Under the pieces are notes generated by a model that was given only the letters and a program-made list of their open reading frames with translations, searched no databases and was not told the origin of the DNA. A DNA stretch of 64,000 bases. It comes from Pantoea phytobeneficialis. GTDB taxonomy: Bacteria; Pseudomonadota; Gammaproteobacteria; Enterobacterales; Enterobacteriaceae. Both the position numbers and the translations under genes were made by a program. The stretch is taken from positions 1,954,894-2,018,893 of the forward strand of contig NZ_CP024636.1 of NCBI RefSeq assembly GCF_009728735.1, written 5' to 3'. Below, piece by piece: positions 56,014 to 64,000 of the stretch. Positions within the stretch are counted from its first letter, which is position 1. Each line of letters starts with the position of its first letter.

Positions 56014-58140
56014 TTACTGGAACGCGTAGCTCACGGTCAGGCCGACGCTGTAGTTACGACCCGGCGCCGGTTCGTAATAGCGGCCATTACTCTCGTTAAC
56101 GATCACCGAACCGATGTAGTTGCGGTCGAACAGGTTATCGACGCGACCAAACAGATCCAGCGTCCAGCTCTCTTTAATCAGCCACTTATAACCACTGTTC
56201 AGGCCCACCACGGTGTATGCCGGGGCTTTCACATCGTTTTCATCATCGGCGGCGATGTCGCTCATATAACGCACATCGGCTCCGGCATACCAGCCCAGAT
56301 CCGGCGCATAAGACAGACCGGCATACGCCATGCTGCGCGCGATCCCCGGAATGCGGTTGCCGTCACAGCTCTCGGTGCCACAGGCGTTGCTGCGGTAGCG
56401 TGCATCGAGCAGCGTCCAGGCAGCCTTCACACGCCAGTCTTCGCCAAATTGCTGATCAAGGCCCAGCTCAAGACCACGACGACGGGTTTGTCCGGCATTT
56501 TTGTAGCTGGTGCGCCCGTTGTTGCTGCTATCCGCAACGATTTCGTTATCCGTATCGGTCTGGAAAATGGCAGCAGTGAGCAGGCCGTAACCAATGCGTT
56601 TTTTGCTACCCAGTTCGATCGTGTCGCTGGTGGCCGGTTTCAGACCGAGGTTAAGGCCGGACTGGCCGTCAGAACGGTAGGACAACTCATTGATGGTCGG
56701 GGTTTCGAAACCACGCCCCGCAGAGACATAAGCATTCCAGCTATCATCAATGGCGTATTTCAACGACGCGGCAGGCAGCCAGCGGTGGTAACGCGCGTTG
56801 CCGCTGTCGTCGCCGTTGCCGGAGGTGATGTAGAAATCGTTGGAGTCGAAATTGACGGTGCTGAAACGCACACCGGCATCCAACGACCATTTATCGGTTA
56901 GCTGCCACGCGGTTTGCACGTAAGGATCAAGGTTCCACATCAGATTGCGTTCATTACGACGCATATCCCCCATCACGCCGTAATCGGTGACGCCGTTACT
57001 GGTGGTGAAGTTCTCGTAGCCTTTGCGGCGTTCAGTCATGGTTTCATAATCAAGACCGCCGGTCAGCGTTACCGGGATGGTGAACAGCGTATCGCGATGC
57101 GTCCAGCGGGTATCGATGCCCTGATAATGGCGGGTCAGGGAGATTACGCCGCCCGGATGGGCTGGGCTGGTCTGCGAGCTTGCCGGAATCGACTGATACT
57201 GCGTGGTTTCGCGTACCCCGGCATACATCATCACGCTCAGGTCGTCGTTTTCACTCATCTGGCGCTGATAATGCAGGCCGCCCTGGGTCTGATCGACGGT
57301 TTTACGCGCATTGTACAGGCTGACGTTGCTGACCACCTGACGCGGGTTCTGCTCCCATTGCGCCTGGGTTAAACCGCCGGGATCCTGTGCATCGACATGC
57401 ACGCTGTTGAACAGCAGCGTCAGGGTGCTGACATCATCAATGCGTACGCCGAGCTTGGCGTTGCCGAGGTTCTTTTCTGCTGAGCTGTGATCGCGATAGC
57501 CGTGGGTGGTAAAGCGTGAGGCTGAAATGGTGTAGTTGACGTCACCGGCATGGGTGCCATCGCCCGTCGCGCCACTGGCTTTGACGCTGTTGCGCCAACT
57601 GCCATAGCTGCCGTACCAGGTGCTGGCTTCCAGCGTGGTGGGCTGCTGCCCGGTTTGGGTGTCTACGTTGATCACCCCACCGGACGAGTTACCGTACAGC
57701 GCCGAGAAGGGACCGCGCAGCACTTCAACATGGTCAATCGAGCCGATATCAACGTTGGAGGTCTGACCCTGGCCGTCTGGCATGGTGGCGGGAATGCCGT
57801 CGACATACATGCGGATGCCACGCAGGCCATAGGTGGAACGCGAACCAAAACCGCGCACCGAAATTTGCAGGTCCTGAGCATAGTTTTGACGGTTCTGAAT
57901 TTGCATGCCCGGCACGCCCATCAGATTTTCTGACAGGTTAACGCGCGGGGCCGCGTGACGCATATCGTCGCCGGAGACGACGCTGACCGCCGCAGGCGTA
58001 TCGAGTTCAGATAAACCGGAACTGTCGGGAGTGGCACTGACCACCAAGGTGTTGCTGGCATCATCAGCGGCCAGCAGTGGCAACGGAAACGCCGCAGGCA
58101 GCGCCAGCCACAGCGCCTGGCGCAGTAAAGCTATTTTCAT
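56014..58140 (-). CDS. yncD: TonB-dependent receptor YncD / PqqU
   Basis: Outer-membrane receptor of 708 residues. Signal peptide to about residue 24 (LLAAD). TonB-box-like DASNTLVVSATP follows, then the plug domain with SELDTPAAVSVVSGDDMR, GVPGMQIQNRQNYAQDLQIS and YVDGIPATMPDGQGQTS, then a 22-strand barrel ending in aromatic F (YAFQ). Near-identical blocks to E. coli YncD, reported as PqqU, the importer of pyrroloquinoline quinone. Single gene with its own terminator. No siderophore genes nearby. Confidence 0.93.
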   Translation of the reverse strand: MKIALLRQALWLALPAAFPLPLLAADDASNTLVVSATPDSSGLSELDTPAAVSVVSGDDMRHAAPRVNLSENLMGVPGMQIQNRQNYAQDLQISVRGFGSRSTYGLRGIRMYVDGIPATMPDGQGQTSNVDIGSIDHVEVLRGPFSALYGNSSGGVINVDTQTGQQPTTLEASTWYGSYGSWRNSVKASGATGDGTHAGDVNYTISASRFTTHGYRDHSSAEKNLGNAKLGVRIDDVSTLTLLFNSVHVDAQDPGGLTQAQWEQNPRQVVSNVSLYNARKTVDQTQGGLHYQRQMSENDDLSVMMYAGVRETTQYQSIPASSQTSPAHPGGVISLTRHYQGIDTRWTHRDTLFTIPVTLTGGLDYETMTERRKGYENFTTSNGVTDYGVMGDMRRNERNLMWNLDPYVQTAWQLTDKWSLDAGVRFSTVNFDSNDFYITSGNGDDSGNARYHRWLPAASLKYAIDDSWNAYVSAGRGFETPTINELSYRSDGQSGLNLGLKPATSDTIELGSKKRIGYGLLTAAIFQTDTDNEIVADSSNNGRTSYKNAGQTRRRGLELGLDQQFGEDWRVKAAWTLLDARYRSNACGTESCDGNRIPGIARSMAYAGLSYAPDLGWYAGADVRYMSDIAADDENDVKAPAYTVVGLNSGYKWLIKESWTLDLFGRVDNLFDRNYIGSVIVNESNGRYYEPAPGRNYSVGLTVSYAFQ

Positions 58141-58311
58141 TATGAAAGACCGTAATAAATGAAAGGAAATGAACCGGTTGGAACATAATGAGACATATGT
58201 TAATAGTTTTTACCCAGGCTGGCATTACATTTTAAGCTATTTGCCCAATAAAAGGCTGTTACCGTCAGGGGAATAGCAGGGACGGTGAACACATCTGCGG
58301 GGGCGGGAGTA

Positions 58312-58572
58312 CTATGGATAGGTTGTCAGGACGTGTTCTATCTGGTTGGACATCGATTTATAAAATTTAAACTGCTCTCCCGCTATGTTGAGAAAAACCG
58401 CCTCGTGTATACGCAAGGAATTGAATTTTCTCTTCTTATCTTCAGCGATTCGTATCCGTAAATCTTTAATTATTATTGAACGGTATCCATCATTACCGGG
58501 TATTTCTGTCAGGATGCCGTGATAAAGGGTCGCAGGGTCAGATATTTCGTAGAAAGCAACGTCAGCGTCCAT
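58312..58572 (-). CDS. Hypothetical protein, 86 residues
   Basis: Not recognised. A soluble, charged small protein (RIAEDKKRKFNSLRIHEAVF in the middle), no signal peptide or membrane segment. The gene is AT-rich relative to the flanks. A weak AGG stands about 9 bp before the ATG. Separated from the next small gene by a bidirectional terminator, so they are independent units. Could be a remnant or an orphan accessory gene. Confidence 0.5.
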   Translation of the reverse strand: MDADVAFYEISDPATLYHGILTEIPGNDGYRSIIIKDLRIRIAEDKKRKFNSLRIHEAVFLNIAGEQFKFYKSMSNQIEHVLTTYP

Positions 58573-58737
58573 TTATTTAACCTGATTAAGCACGGGAGGC
58601 TCCCCGCATCATAATTATATCCCGGTATTTTTTCTGCAATGGGAACTAAGACAATCCTGAGGTCATTTTAAGACTGGGTTAACCTCACGACGCGGGTACT
58701 GTTGAAATAAAAGAAAGGGGTTCGCCCGGCATTTATA

Positions 58738-58765
58738 AATAGCCGCTTTAAACCGAGCGGCTATT
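58738..58765. terminator. Bidirectional terminator between two small orphan genes
   Basis: 10-bp perfect stem AATAGCCGCT / AGCGGCTATT with an 8-nt loop. TTATC follows on the plus strand and TATAAATG on the minus strand. It ends the transcript of the 84-residue gene (minus strand), whose stop is 60 bp upstream. Confidence 0.7.
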
Positions 58766-58824
58766 TTATCTCAGATTACGAACGTGTCGCGATAGGGATA
58801 CGAAAATCAGTGTGCGTGATTTCT

Positions 58825-59079
58825 TTAAAAGGATGATTTCCGTAGCGATGACTGAGATTCAGCAGAAGGTGATTTATTGGCTGTCTTCAAGGTTTCTCTG
58901 GCAACAGAGTTAGCTCTCGACGAGATGGTGGAAGCAAGATATCCAGTTTGCGTATGCATGTGCTCCACAGGCATGGTTTTATCGTAGTACCAGATTTTAT
59001 TTATACTTTTATCGAAGCTCACTTTCTTCTTTGAAGAATCACCCGGATTAATATGTGAAGCGTTGAGATGGTTTTCCAT
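58825..59079 (-). CDS. Small orphan protein with a PP1-docking-like motif
   Basis: 84 residues, family not recognised. KKKVSFDKSINKIWYYDK (residues 17-34) fits the RVxF docking site of eukaryotic protein phosphatase 1 ([KR]-V-x-F), followed at the usual distance by a hydrophobic pair (IW). The C-terminal third is Ser/Lys-rich (SPSAESQSSLRKSSF). No signal peptide. AT-rich gene, no clear ribosome site. The motif is short enough to occur by chance; a host-directed role is speculation. Confidence 0.5.
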   Translation of the reverse strand: MENHLNASHINPGDSSKKKVSFDKSINKIWYYDKTMPVEHMHTQTGYLASTISSRANSVARETLKTANKSPSAESQSSLRKSSF

Positions 59080-59404
59080 TATTCAGGAATTAGAGGAAAT
59101 TGTTTTGTCGGTTGTGTTGTTTATTGTCAGTGAGAATTTAGTAGGTGAGTGGTTTTTTTAATTTTTTGACTGAGTATACCTGTACCGGAAATAATTATCA
59201 TAATGCCCTCCATTAGCTAATTGATTCTCAGTTCCTGTTATTTCTCACCTTGCTTAACGTATACAGCAAGTGGTCATTTTTACTCCAGCAACAAGAATAG
59301 CCGATTGATACTTTTTTTCAGCGTTTTTTCTGACATAAATACGGCGCGTTCTGCCAAAGTTGGCCGCCTTTCTGACAATGTCTCAGAGCAGGCAGCCAAC
59401 CTCA
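59080..59404. other. Intergenic region, no gene seen
   Basis: About 325 bp, AT-rich. An open frame from 59221 on the plus strand is only the antisense of the MBL-protein gene. A weak Fur-box-like stretch (GGAAATAATTATCATAATG, 59187-59205; about 14 of 19 positions on the minus strand) lies 108 bp upstream of the 84-residue gene but is not convincing in such AT-rich sequence. Confidence 0.4.
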
Positions 59405-60256
59405 TCACCACTTCATCTCGCCGCTATTCACCTTCGCGCTCAACGCCAGCGAGCTTTCGTCCGGCAAATTGGGGTAAGCGGCTTTCATCGTCTCAATCAC
59501 TGCCACCGAACCTTTCTTCTCTGCCAGCGCGGCTTCAAATTTTTGCAGATAATTCAGCGTGAAGGTCACCGCCTCGTCGCCACGCGGGCGGGGGCCAATA
59601 TAATGACCCGGAATCACCACTTTCGGTTTTAACTGCTGTATTTCACGCAGTACGCTCCGCCACTGCTCGCGACTGGCGGGGGTTTGGGTATCTGCCGTCC
59701 AGACGTGAATGCCAGCCGCCACCGCAGTACCGCCGAGAATCGCCCGGTTTGCCGGAATCCAGACATAAGCGGATTTATCCCCGGCGTGACGTAATTCAAT
59801 ACGTTCGCCATCGACGCTGAAACCGGTCTGATAAGTTGTCTGTGGCACAATTAATTGCGTGGGGGCACCACCCGGCATTTTCGGTCCCCAATATTGCAGC
59901 TTGGCCTGTTTGGTGGCGTCGATATGTTCCACCACCAGCGGCGAGGCCACGACTTTTACCTGTGGGAAGGCTTTAACAATCGGTTCCAGACCAAAATAGA
60001 AGTCAGGATCGCCCGAGGTAATAACAATCTGCGTCAACTTTTTGCCGCTGGCTTTAATCATCTCCACCAGTTTTTCGCCATCTTTCGGGCTGAACTGCGC
60101 ATCAAACAATATTGCTTCATGTGGGCCAGACACCAGGGTTGAAGACACCGGGAACAACCCCTGTTCCTGCGGGTTGTAGACCTCAAGGTGCAGTGGTGCG
60201 GCCAATACCGGGCCTGCGGTCAGCAGCAAACATAACGGTAATTTCTTCATTTTCAT
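59405..60256 (-). CDS. MBL-fold hydrolase-like protein without the HxHxDH motif
   Basis: 283-residue exported protein: signal peptide MKMKKLPLCLLLTAGPVLAA, then a metallo-beta-lactamase fold (AILFDAQFSPKDGEKLVEMI, VVIPGHYIGPRPRGD). At the place of the metal-binding THxHxDH, residues 80-87 read TSGDPDFY, so the first His pair is missing. A later His (PGH, 218) is kept. Start at MKMKK (60256) with AAAGGA upstream; 15 further codons are open before it. Could be a catalytically altered or non-metal member of the family. Divergent from the LysR gene. Confidence 0.8.
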   Translation of the reverse strand: MKMKKLPLCLLLTAGPVLAAPLHLEVYNPQEQGLFPVSSTLVSGPHEAILFDAQFSPKDGEKLVEMIKASGKKLTQIVITSGDPDFYFGLEPIVKAFPQVKVVASPLVVEHIDATKQAKLQYWGPKMPGGAPTQLIVPQTTYQTGFSVDGERIELRHAGDKSAYVWIPANRAILGGTAVAAGIHVWTADTQTPASREQWRSVLREIQQLKPKVVIPGHYIGPRPRGDEAVTFTLNYLQKFEAALAEKKGSVAVIETMKAAYPNLPDESSLALSAKVNSGEMKW

Positions 60257-60378
60257 CACATATTCCTTTAAGCGGCAGCCTGCCGTCACTAAAAGCCTCA
60301 TTGTAGGGAAATCTGGGTCTGTTAGAATTCCCGCAATCAGAGATGGTCAGTTTCATAAAACGATCAGATGGGGCGGAT

Positions 60379-61275
60379 ATGGACAGAGTGACGGCGGCAA
60401 CGGTATTTAATCGTATCTGCGAACTGGGGAGCCTGAGTGCGGCGGCGCGGGCGCTGGATATTTCGCGGCCGATGGTAAGTCGCTACCTGGATGAGATGGA
60501 GAAGTGGGCCGGAGCGCGTTTACTGCATCGTTCTTCGCGCCGTCTGACCATTACCCCGGCCGGAGAAAAAATCCTCGAAAAAAGCCGTGCACTGGCGCGA
60601 CTCGCTGAGGACATTGCCGATCAAGGCACACAACGCGACGTGCAGGGCATCCTGCGTGTGGCCTGTGCGCACTCCACTGCCACCCATATTCTGGGGCCGA
60701 TGATCCCGGCGTTTTTGGCCCGCTACCCGGCGCTGCGCATTGAACTGGAGATTAACAATCAGCCCGTGAGTCTGGTCGGGGAGCGCATCGATCTGGCGGT
60801 GCGCATCACTAACGATCCTGAACCAGGCGCAATTGCGCGTCGCCTCGGCGAATGTGTGTCGGTGGTGTGCGCATCACCGGCGTATTTGCAGCAGTACGGC
60901 ACCCCGCAAACCCCGCAGGACCTGACACAGCATAATTGCCTGCACTACAGCCGTTTTGCCGGGCAACGCTGGCAATTTAATGACCGCAACGGTGAGGTGA
61001 TCACCACCACCATCAGCGGTAATTTCAGTGCCGGCATCTCTTCGGTGTTGTGCGATGCGGCCAGCGCCGGTTGTGGTGTGGCGATGGTGCCGGAGATGGA
61101 GGCACGCGCGGCGATCAACAGCGGGCAGTTACAACGTTTGATGCCAGACTTTACGCCCAAAACGCTGGGTATCTATGGTCTGTATATGTCACGCGATCGC
61201 CAGCCTGCGGCCTTGCGCCTGTTTCTGGCGGCGGTGCAGCAGCGCCTGGCTGAGGATGTGCCAGCGGCAAGTTAA
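60379..61275 (+). CDS. LysR-family transcriptional regulator
   Basis: Regulator of about 298 residues. The N-terminal winged HTH reads VFNRICELGSLSAAARALDI (about 8-27), then SRPMVSRYLDEMEKWAGARL. The effector-binding domain begins near residue 90 (GILRVACAHSTATHILGPMI). Start at MDRVTAATVF, the usual LysR beginning; an ATG 12 codons earlier is also in frame. Divergent from the MBL-fold gene, which is a likely target because LysR proteins commonly control the adjacent divergent gene. Confidence 0.88.
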   Translation: MDRVTAATVFNRICELGSLSAAARALDISRPMVSRYLDEMEKWAGARLLHRSSRRLTITPAGEKILEKSRALARLAEDIADQGTQRDVQGILRVACAHSTATHILGPMIPAFLARYPALRIELEINNQPVSLVGERIDLAVRITNDPEPGAIARRLGECVSVVCASPAYLQQYGTPQTPQDLTQHNCLHYSRFAGQRWQFNDRNGEVITTTISGNFSAGISSVLCDAASAGCGVAMVPEMEARAAINSGQLQRLMPDFTPKTLGIYGLYMSRDRQPAALRLFLAAVQQRLAEDVPAAS

Positions 61276-61365
61276 AAAATGTTTTCATCGCACCTCTGGC
61301 CTGGCTGTGGACCACAATTCCTGTCAGGCTAGCGTGTTTATGCCAAATCAGAGAAGGGAAAGAAG

Positions 61366-62229
61366 ATGAGTCAGCAACCTGTGGTAGCGGTGTTAGGACT
61401 GGGCGCAATGGGGCATGCTTTTGCTGCCAACCTGCTGAAAAAAGGCTTTGTGGTACGCGGTTGGAACCGTACCCGCGCCCGTGGCGAAGATTTATTGTCA
61501 GCCGGGCTGATGCTGGGTGACAGTGCCATCCAGGCGGTGGACGGCGCAGATGTGGTGATCGCCATGCTGTCTGACGGTGAGACGACTCGCCAGGTGGTAC
61601 AAGACGCGCAGGGCGCATTGAAGCAGGGCGCTACCCTGTGCCAGATGGGCACCATCGGTGTCGAAGCGACAGATGCGTTAATCGCGGAACTGGCGGCCTC
61701 TCGCCCGGATGTGGTGTTTATCGATGCCCCGGTGTCGGGCACCAAGGCCCCGGCAGAAAACGCGCAGATTCTGGTGATGGCGAGCGGCGACCAGAGCAAA
61801 GCCGCCGCAGCGGAACAGGTATTTGCGGCGATTGGCAAGGGCACCCAATGGCTGGGTGAGGCCGGTGCCAGTTCGCGTATGAAGCTGGTGGTGAACAGCT
61901 GGTTGATTGGTCTGATGCAGAGCCTGGCGGAGAGTACCCGTCTGGCGGAGCAGTTTGGTTTCACCACCGACGATCTGTGGAAAGTGCTGGACGGTGGCCC
62001 GCTGGCGGCGCCTTACGCCAAAATGAAACTCGGCATGATTGCCAGCCAGGACTTCACCCCGCAGATGCACCTGATCTGGGCGCTGAAAGATGCCCGTCTG
62101 GCGCTGGATGCGGCGGGTGAAGCCAAATTGCCGGCGCTGGAAAATATCGTCGAGGTCTGGCAGCAAGCGGTGGATGCGGGTTACGGCGAGCAGGATCTGG
62201 CGGCGGTTTATCAGTTCCTGAAGCGCTAA
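61366..62229 (+). CDS. NAD(P)-dependent beta-hydroxyacid dehydrogenase
   Basis: Protein of 287 residues of the 3-hydroxyisobutyrate dehydrogenase/GLYR superfamily. Rossmann motif VLGLGAMGHAFAANLLKKGF (about 9-28), substrate-binding DAPVSGTKAPAE (about 123-134) and the catalytic Lys in SRMKLVVNSW (about 169-178). AGAAGGGAAAGAAG precedes the ATG. Followed after 4 bp by an AraC-type regulator, so probably co-transcribed. Substrate unknown; could also be imine-reductase-like, though the catalytic Lys favours a hydroxyacid. Confidence 0.88.
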   Translation: MSQQPVVAVLGLGAMGHAFAANLLKKGFVVRGWNRTRARGEDLLSAGLMLGDSAIQAVDGADVVIAMLSDGETTRQVVQDAQGALKQGATLCQMGTIGVEATDALIAELAASRPDVVFIDAPVSGTKAPAENAQILVMASGDQSKAAAAEQVFAAIGKGTQWLGEAGASSRMKLVVNSWLIGLMQSLAESTRLAEQFGFTTDDLWKVLDGGPLAAPYAKMKLGMIASQDFTPQMHLIWALKDARLALDAAGEAKLPALENIVEVWQQAVDAGYGEQDLAAVYQFLKR

Positions 62230-62233
62230 CCCG

Positions 62234-63016
62234 ATGACTGCGGTGCTGAACTTCAGTTTTGCCAGCCGTCCGCTGGTGCCGTACGCCCATGATTATGCGC
62301 ACGGCGCGGTGGAGCCGTGGCATCACCACGACTGCGCGCAATTGATTCATACCCTGAGCGGCGTGGTGAAGGTGGAGACGCAGCACGGCAGTTGGATCGT
62401 GCCGCCCAGCCGGGGCGTCTGGTTGCCTGCGGGTACGCGCCATGCGTTGCAGATTACCGGTCAGGTGGCGGCGCGCACGGTGTTTGTTGATCCGCTGGCG
62501 CGTGCTGACCTGCCCGCCAGTTGTCAGGTGGTGCAGATCTCGCCATTGCTGCGTGAACTGATTGTCAGCGCCATCGATCTGCCCGAAAGTTATCAAGCAG
62601 GCAGCCGTGCCGAGCGCATCTACGAGTTAATTCTGGATGAAATTCGGGTGATGGATGTGCTGCCGTTCGGCCTGCCGTGGCCGGAGAGCGCACGCTTGTT
62701 AACGCTGTGCCAGCAGATCCAGCAGCAACCCGGTGAAAACTGGACGCTGGCGCGGGCGGCGGCGGAATTGTGCGTCGCGGAGCGCACTCTGGCGCGCCAC
62801 TTCAGTCGCGAAACGGGTTTACAGTTCAGCGACTGGGTGCGGCGCGCCCGTCTTGGCGTCGCCCTGACACGACTGGCGCAGGGCGATTCGGTGCTGGCGG
62901 TGGCACTCGATCTGGGTTACGACAGTCCGAGCGCCTTCAGCGCGATGTTTCGCCGTTTGCTGGGTGTTACGCCAGCGAACTACTTTCCTGCGGCAGAAAA
63001 GCGTGGGCGGCATTGA
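62234..63016 (+). CDS. AraC-family regulator with N-terminal cupin domain
   Basis: Regulator of 260 residues. N-terminal cupin with EPWHHHDCAQLIHTLSGVVK (about 29-48) and PPSRGVWLPAGTRHAL, then a C-terminal double HTH (LARAAAELCVAERTLARHFS, about 173-192; VALDLGYDSPSAFSAMFRRL). Resembles the NimR/YeaM-type group. Starts 4 bp after the dehydrogenase stop without its own ribosome site, implying coupling. Its 3' end overlaps the convergent leuA-like gene by 50 bp. Confidence 0.88.
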   Translation: MTAVLNFSFASRPLVPYAHDYAHGAVEPWHHHDCAQLIHTLSGVVKVETQHGSWIVPPSRGVWLPAGTRHALQITGQVAARTVFVDPLARADLPASCQVVQISPLLRELIVSAIDLPESYQAGSRAERIYELILDEIRVMDVLPFGLPWPESARLLTLCQQIQQQPGENWTLARAAAELCVAERTLARHFSRETGLQFSDWVRRARLGVALTRLAQGDSVLAVALDLGYDSPSAFSAMFRRLLGVTPANYFPAAEKRGRH

Positions 63017-64000
63017 GCAACGCCTGCAATGAGGCGCGCGCCACGTCATTATCGATACCTACCCCCCAGGCGCGTTCGCCACGCGTGTTGAGGCAGCTGA
63101 GATAGGTGACCGAACGACTGTCGCTGCGTTTGCCGAGCGTATGTTCGTGATAATCCTCAATGCTCAGCGTCAGGCCATAACGCTGGCGCAGTGCCGCCAC
63201 CGCCGCTGACAGCAAACCGTTGCCTTTACCCTCCACACTGATCTGCTGCGCGCCTTGCTGCACACGGGCTTTCAGTCGCGTTTCACCGGATTCATCGCTG
63301 TGGCTCTCTGCTTCCAGCAAGCGACGCGCCGGGTGGGTCAAGCCGTAGTGTTCACAAAACAATTGCCACAGGGCGTGATGGGTCATCTCCTGACCGTGCG
63401 CATCGGTCTGTTGCTGCACGATACGGCTGAAATCCTGTTGCAGACCGCGCGGCAGTTGCAGACCGTGATTCTGTTCCAGCAGCCAGGCGGCACCGCCTTT
63501 GCCAGATTGGCTGTTCACCCGAATCACCGCCTCATAGCTGCAACCGATATCGGCGGGATCGAGCGGCAGGTAGGGCATCTGCCAGAAAATTTCCTCGCGC
63601 TGTGCACGCTCGGCAAAACCTTTGCGAATCGCATCCTGATGCGAACCGGAAAACGCGGTAAACACCAGCTCCCCGGCATAAGGATGACGTGGATGCACCG
63701 GCAACTGATTGCAGCGCGTCACCACTTCCAGCACCTGCTGAATATCACTGAAATCGAGCTGCGGGGCGACGCCCTGGGTATAGAGGTTCAGCGCCAGCGT
63801 GACCAAATCGACGTTACCGGTACGCTCACCATTGCCAAACAGGCATCCCTCCACACGATCGGCTCCGGCCAGCAGCGCCAGCTCGGCACAGGCGATACCG
63901 GTGCCGCGATCGTTATGCGGATGGACGCTGATGCTCACCTGTGAACGCTGGCTAAAGTGACGGCAGAAATATTCAATCTGGTCGGCATACACGTTGGGGG
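62967..64000 (-). CDS. leuA: 2-isopropylmalate synthase, long type, 3' part
   Basis: C-terminal 344 or so residues of an alpha-isopropylmalate synthase; the reading frame continues past the right edge. ISVHPHNDRGTG contains the HxH metal motif. Other landmarks are CLFGNGERTGNVDLVTLALN, FSGSHQDAIRKGF and DIGCSYEAVIRVNSQSGKGG, then the regulatory domain. The RVNSQSGKGG linker and overall order match the Mycobacterium/yeast-type LeuA, in contrast to the shorter E. coli LeuA. Symbol is by function; it may be a second copy besides the leuABCD gene. Confidence 0.85.
   Translation of the reverse strand, partial: PNVYADQIEYFCRHFSQRSQVSISVHPHNDRGTGIACAELALLAGADRVEGCLFGNGERTGNVDLVTLALNLYTQGVAPQLDFSDIQQVLEVVTRCNQLPVHPRHPYAGELVFTAFSGSHQDAIRKGFAERAQREEIFWQMPYLPLDPADIGCSYEAVIRVNSQSGKGGAAWLLEQNHGLQLPRGLQQDFSRIVQQQTDAHGQEMTHHALWQLFCEHYGLTHPARRLLEAESHSDESGETRLKARVQQGAQQISVEGKGNGLLSAAVAALRQRYGLTLSIEDYHEHTLGKRSDSRSVTYLSCLNTRGERAWGVGIDNDVARASLQALLNAAHAFLPQESSSLA

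Noticed and set aside
58312..59079. The two small orphan genes as a chaperone-effector pair
   Set aside because: A bidirectional terminator separates them and the 86-residue protein is not acidic or chaperone-like; no support for a pair.
59187..59205. Fur-box-like sequence
   Set aside because: About 14 of 19 matches in a very AT-rich stretch, and the nearest gene has no iron link; too weak to call.
59221..59562. 113-codon open frame on the plus strand
   Set aside because: Mostly antisense to the MBL-fold gene, with no ribosome site.

Overview
The window comes from a gammaproteobacterium of the order Enterobacterales, most likely family Erwiniaceae (Pantoea/Erwinia-like). The main evidence is a backbone collinear with the E. 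coli terminus region but read in the opposite direction: nth-rsxEGDCBA, ydgK, cnu, then ydgJ, add, then ydgA, manA, fumC and tus. The genus is an inference. Two Ter-like sites sit directly upstream of tus, which places the window in the replication terminus domain.

Layout. 1-4.1 kb: end of betB, betA (glycine betaine synthesis), a class I glutamine amidotransferase-like protein and an MDR oxidoreductase. 4.1-11.4 kb: nth and the complete rsxABCDGE electron-transport operon (minus strand), ydgK and cnu. 11.4-26 kb: a sugar cassette between cnu and ydgJ, with a galactofuranose-type ABC importer (ytfQRT-yjfF), an Rpn-family nuclease, araBA divergent from araFGH, and araC. There is no araD. 26-28.2 kb: ydgJ and add. 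28.3-31.7 kb: an AT-rich island with a predicted type III secretion effector and its chaperone, a decayed IS1182-type transposase, and a decayed 3' end of malI. 31.7-37.2 kb: ydgA, manA, fumC, tus and two Ter sites. 37.3-45.1 kb: an MFS transporter and the drug-efflux locus oqxR / oqxAB / rarA, with a GNAT gene inserted. 45.2-52.5 kb: a secreted barnase-type RNase with its barstar-type inhibitor, convergent with srfABC. 52.6-55.6 kb: ydcO/sutR and a MarR-isochorismatase pair with a clear operator. 55.6-64 kb: a vapC remnant, the TonB receptor yncD/pqqU, two small AT-rich orphan genes, an MBL-fold protein lacking its usual metal ligands, LysR, a beta-hydroxyacid dehydrogenase, an AraC-type regulator and the 3' part of a second-type leuA.

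A GTAG-headed palindromic repeat (REP/REPIN-like) recurs in intergenic gaps across the window. Two binding-protein genes (ytfQ, araF) are each followed by a strong hairpin before the ATPase gene, which suggests that binding-protein mRNA is favoured.

The most interesting item is the effector/chaperone module at 28.4-30.3 kb. Its large protein has a C-terminal nucleoside-phosphorylase-like domain behind an N-terminal region of no recognised family. Second-tier items are the tandem Ter sites, the 84-residue orphan with a PP1-docking-like motif, the barnase/barstar pair, and the repeat-expanded RsxC tail. No tRNA, rRNA, CRISPR array or intact mobile element was seen. All family assignments are from reading translations and recalled homologues; no database search was run.
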